Assembly (NCBI GenBank): GCA_944323475.1
Contig: CALUSQ010000002.1
Span: forward strand, 62,001-126,000
Direction: 5' to 3'
Origin: Candidatus Gastranaerophilales bacterium
GTDB taxonomy: Bacteria; Cyanobacteriota; Vampirovibrionia; Gastranaerophilales; Gastranaerophilaceae
DNA length: 64,000 nucleotides
Positions within the stretch are counted from its first letter, which is position 1; every line of letters starts with the position of its first letter. This document shows positions 63,401 through 64,000 of the stretch, piece after piece. Position numbers and translations under genes: made by a program. The notes beneath the pieces are model-generated. The model made no database searches and was not told where the DNA came from. It saw only the letters and a list, made by a program, of their open reading frames with translations.

Positions 63401-64000
63401 CAAAGACTAATTTACGCAAGTTTGAACAGTGCAAAACAAGCAATAAGTCCAAAAGATACAGGAAGATTTACATACCTAAAAGGAATGCTAAAATTTAATA
63501 ACGGTTATGTATATTTAAATCCGCTAATTACTTCCGGTCCACAAATGAGTATGTATATCACAGGAAACCTAAACCCGCTAACAAGTGAAGCTGATTTACA
63601 AATTCTTGGAAAAGTATCTTCAGAAGTATCAAGCTCATTAGGATTATTAGGTTCTATGACAATAAAAGACTTTCTTGATGAACATACAAAATACGGACAA
63701 ACCATAGCAAGTCTATTTAATTTCTGTAACTCTGAACTCCCGGAAATAGACATATCAAAAATACCGGAATTAACACCAAATCTCAGATATCAAACAAAGA
63801 ACTTCAGAGTTTTGATAATAGGTGATGCCAAAAGTGTTAAATCAGTAAAATCTTTTACTTGGGTAAACCCTATAGGTACAAAACAAAAAGCTCTAACAGA
63901 AAAAGCAAAAGAGGCTATTGAAAAAGTACTACCACAAAATAAAAATAATGTTCAAAAAACCACATCACAAGAAATCAATAACAAACAACAAAAAATTATT
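60422..64000 (+). CDS. Large AsmA/TamB-like envelope protein (3' end outside window)
   Basis: An ATG at 60422 opens a frame of 1193 codons with no stop before the window edge. The N-terminus has a single membrane helix (about 15-40) and then a region with the typical AsmA start (QTGLVLIIKNYKINVSPKLEI). Repetitive beta-strand segments follow for about 1000 residues. Near the end, RADVLIQQGHLGQLGRFEHFL and the segments after it match the AsmA_2-type C-terminal domain. Such proteins form long hydrophobic grooves that move lipids between membranes. The ribosome-binding site is weak. Base use matches the neighbouring genes. Confidence 0.85.
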   Translation, partial: MKFSYKNIFVFLKKFFLSILVIVLLTYIAIYLLLPFLLNRNDYSQKITETVKNQTGLVLIIKNYKINVSPKLEITIKADEINLFYPDKKQILSINKGEFNVSSLYLLKKEIKINKIKADKFQFSTKLLKDNQTSIQAYIEKNIKNKDKTFTLSKNTPKIDIANYIIKIKDEESGQKFKIKGKDFKLIQNLDYRYLSLSSNGEFYCFDKKYVTYTLKLAIPKSIFDEVNTKLFDIPFNNFYKQNFYADLKSDLKIHTKNNQFDYVSGETNIDNFSIELGNTKLPPSYFHIKTDKGFAFITSKFYTNIDELTNIKAIIKVKKPYEIEMECNCPKADITNLQKLSSSVLDLLKIKNNIIEFNAKGSISADFSIKSDFKKLKSNGSLKIENAQISHKKVPLVFSDINALIDFSNNSIKIKQSNLLINSQPVKITGTVCPDATGDIEISANNLDLKNIIKAFPTIGLPKNIAIMSGKLSFLGKIKGKLANASPQINSNISNFAAIDINSKTKIAINNIILNTTIEKQKLKGNIKLKKTSFILQNISNIYSTLTSENTSIDFDNKNIKILPAKFTTGKANMTLHGDIKNYNTTPEATINASGTINTDFLKSIINQYSNRTIVYNKGYIPFQTEIKSKQNQTFIDAKFLANNNNYITPVFVNSYSSTNTLTHSIIRIDKNNIDSLDISLYYAPNLNNLKNNVNTFKLKKSIAFKGKINNYLKSPNFENIKLQTLNPLNITIPQINDSKADINTDLTINGNIEKPIITGIINATNIDIPLYFIKIQNAIINMSQNSITTQINSIKLRNTLVNAEVNIPQDFLKTNRINNLKIDIGYADMEYLMPLLQILGQSKYAPGVDFPYTIISGKINIKTFKNGVLKAENVTSDLCSKPNILYFKNLYANAYGGKAAGKVTYNIPYSSIHAQIQGRGMNAEAAAKDFMPQEQQISGRLNFDADIIMFGNTPEQQTKTLKGRADVLIQQGHLGQLGRFEHFLYAQNLLSQRLIYASLNSAKQAISPKDTGRFTYLKGMLKFNNGYVYLNPLITSGPQMSMYITGNLNPLTSEADLQILGKVSSEVSSSLGLLGSMTIKDFLDEHTKYGQTIASLFNFCNSELPEIDISKIPELTPNLRYQTKNFRVLIIGDAKSVKSVKSFTWVNPIGTKQKALTEKAKEAIEKVLPQNKNNVQKTTSQEINNKQQKII

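Overview
This window is an AT-rich, gene-dense bacterial chromosome segment. No prophage, transposase or CRISPR array was seen. The gene content suggests a non-photosynthetic relative of Cyanobacteria, Vampirovibrionia/'Melainabacteria', most likely a gut Gastranaerophilales-like anaerobe. The reasons are: an LdpA-type iron-sulfur protein (16678-17649), otherwise a cyanobacterial clock-associated family; DapL lysine synthesis; the [FeFe]-hydrogenase maturases HydE and HydF; no respiratory or photosynthetic genes; and a set of lineage-type hypothetical proteins that carry a short (I/V/L)(N/S)F(x)G tag near the N-terminus. The taxonomic call is inference from the sequence alone.

Layout. 1-9 kb: an HtrA-like protease, then a rightward run of glcD, cutA, a HEFTH metallopeptidase-like gene, an MCE-domain gene, upp, pgeF, a SEC-C protein and a type-4 uracil-DNA glycosylase, followed by a leftward MATE exporter. 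9-13.7 kb: a tightly overlapping rmlC-rmlB-rmlD-rmlA operon (dTDP-L-rhamnose), then a putative metal permease and a YvlD-like membrane protein. 13.7-20.9 kb: lineage hypotheticals, a TolC-like channel with an operator-like inverted repeat over its promoter, ldpA plus a HAD phosphatase, tRNA-Arg(CCT), an alcohol dehydrogenase and a bacteriohemerythrin. 21-22.7 kb: a divergent ArsR repressor/metal permease pair with palindromes in its promoter, tRNA-Arg(TCT) and tRNA-Ser(TGA). 22.9-32 kb: a TPR protein, hydE, an SGNH esterase, dapL, an APC permease and several tagged or membrane hypotheticals. 32-37.8 kb: ftsZ, rpsT, a probable RNA polymerase omega gene, a class A beta-lactamase fold protein, a GGDEF protein and a lone TOPRIM protein. 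37.9-47.3 kb: a C39/papain-like tagged protein, an alcohol dehydrogenase, a flippase-like protein, hydF, a duplicated RWYD-motif protein, folE2, an aminotransferase, hisH, a small convergent ORF, a second Cys-His-Asp tagged protein and a TPR lipoprotein-like or exported protein. 47.5-60.3 kb: rplU-rpmA, pnp, pyrH-frr-cdsA-rnc-rpe, the leftward gcvT-gcvH-gcvPA operon and rnhC. 60.4-64 kb: a very large AsmA-like protein that runs off the end.

How the genes work together. The housekeeping blocks cover translation (rpsT, rplU, rpmA, frr, three tRNAs), RNA turnover (pnp, rnc, rnhC), division (ftsZ), envelope building (rmlCBDA, cdsA, MCE, AsmA-like, TolC-like), pyrimidine metabolism (upp, pyrH), lysine/peptidoglycan (dapL), folate or queuosine precursors (folE2) and one-carbon metabolism (gcvT/H/PA). 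HydE and HydF imply a fermentative [FeFe] hydrogenase encoded elsewhere. Between these blocks sit unrelated-looking proteins that share the N-terminal tag and often carry protease-like residues; I consider these the least understood and most interesting content. Several exported or membrane proteins also begin 6-7 bases after a TATAAT box with no Shine-Dalgarno sequence, which suggests leaderless mRNAs.
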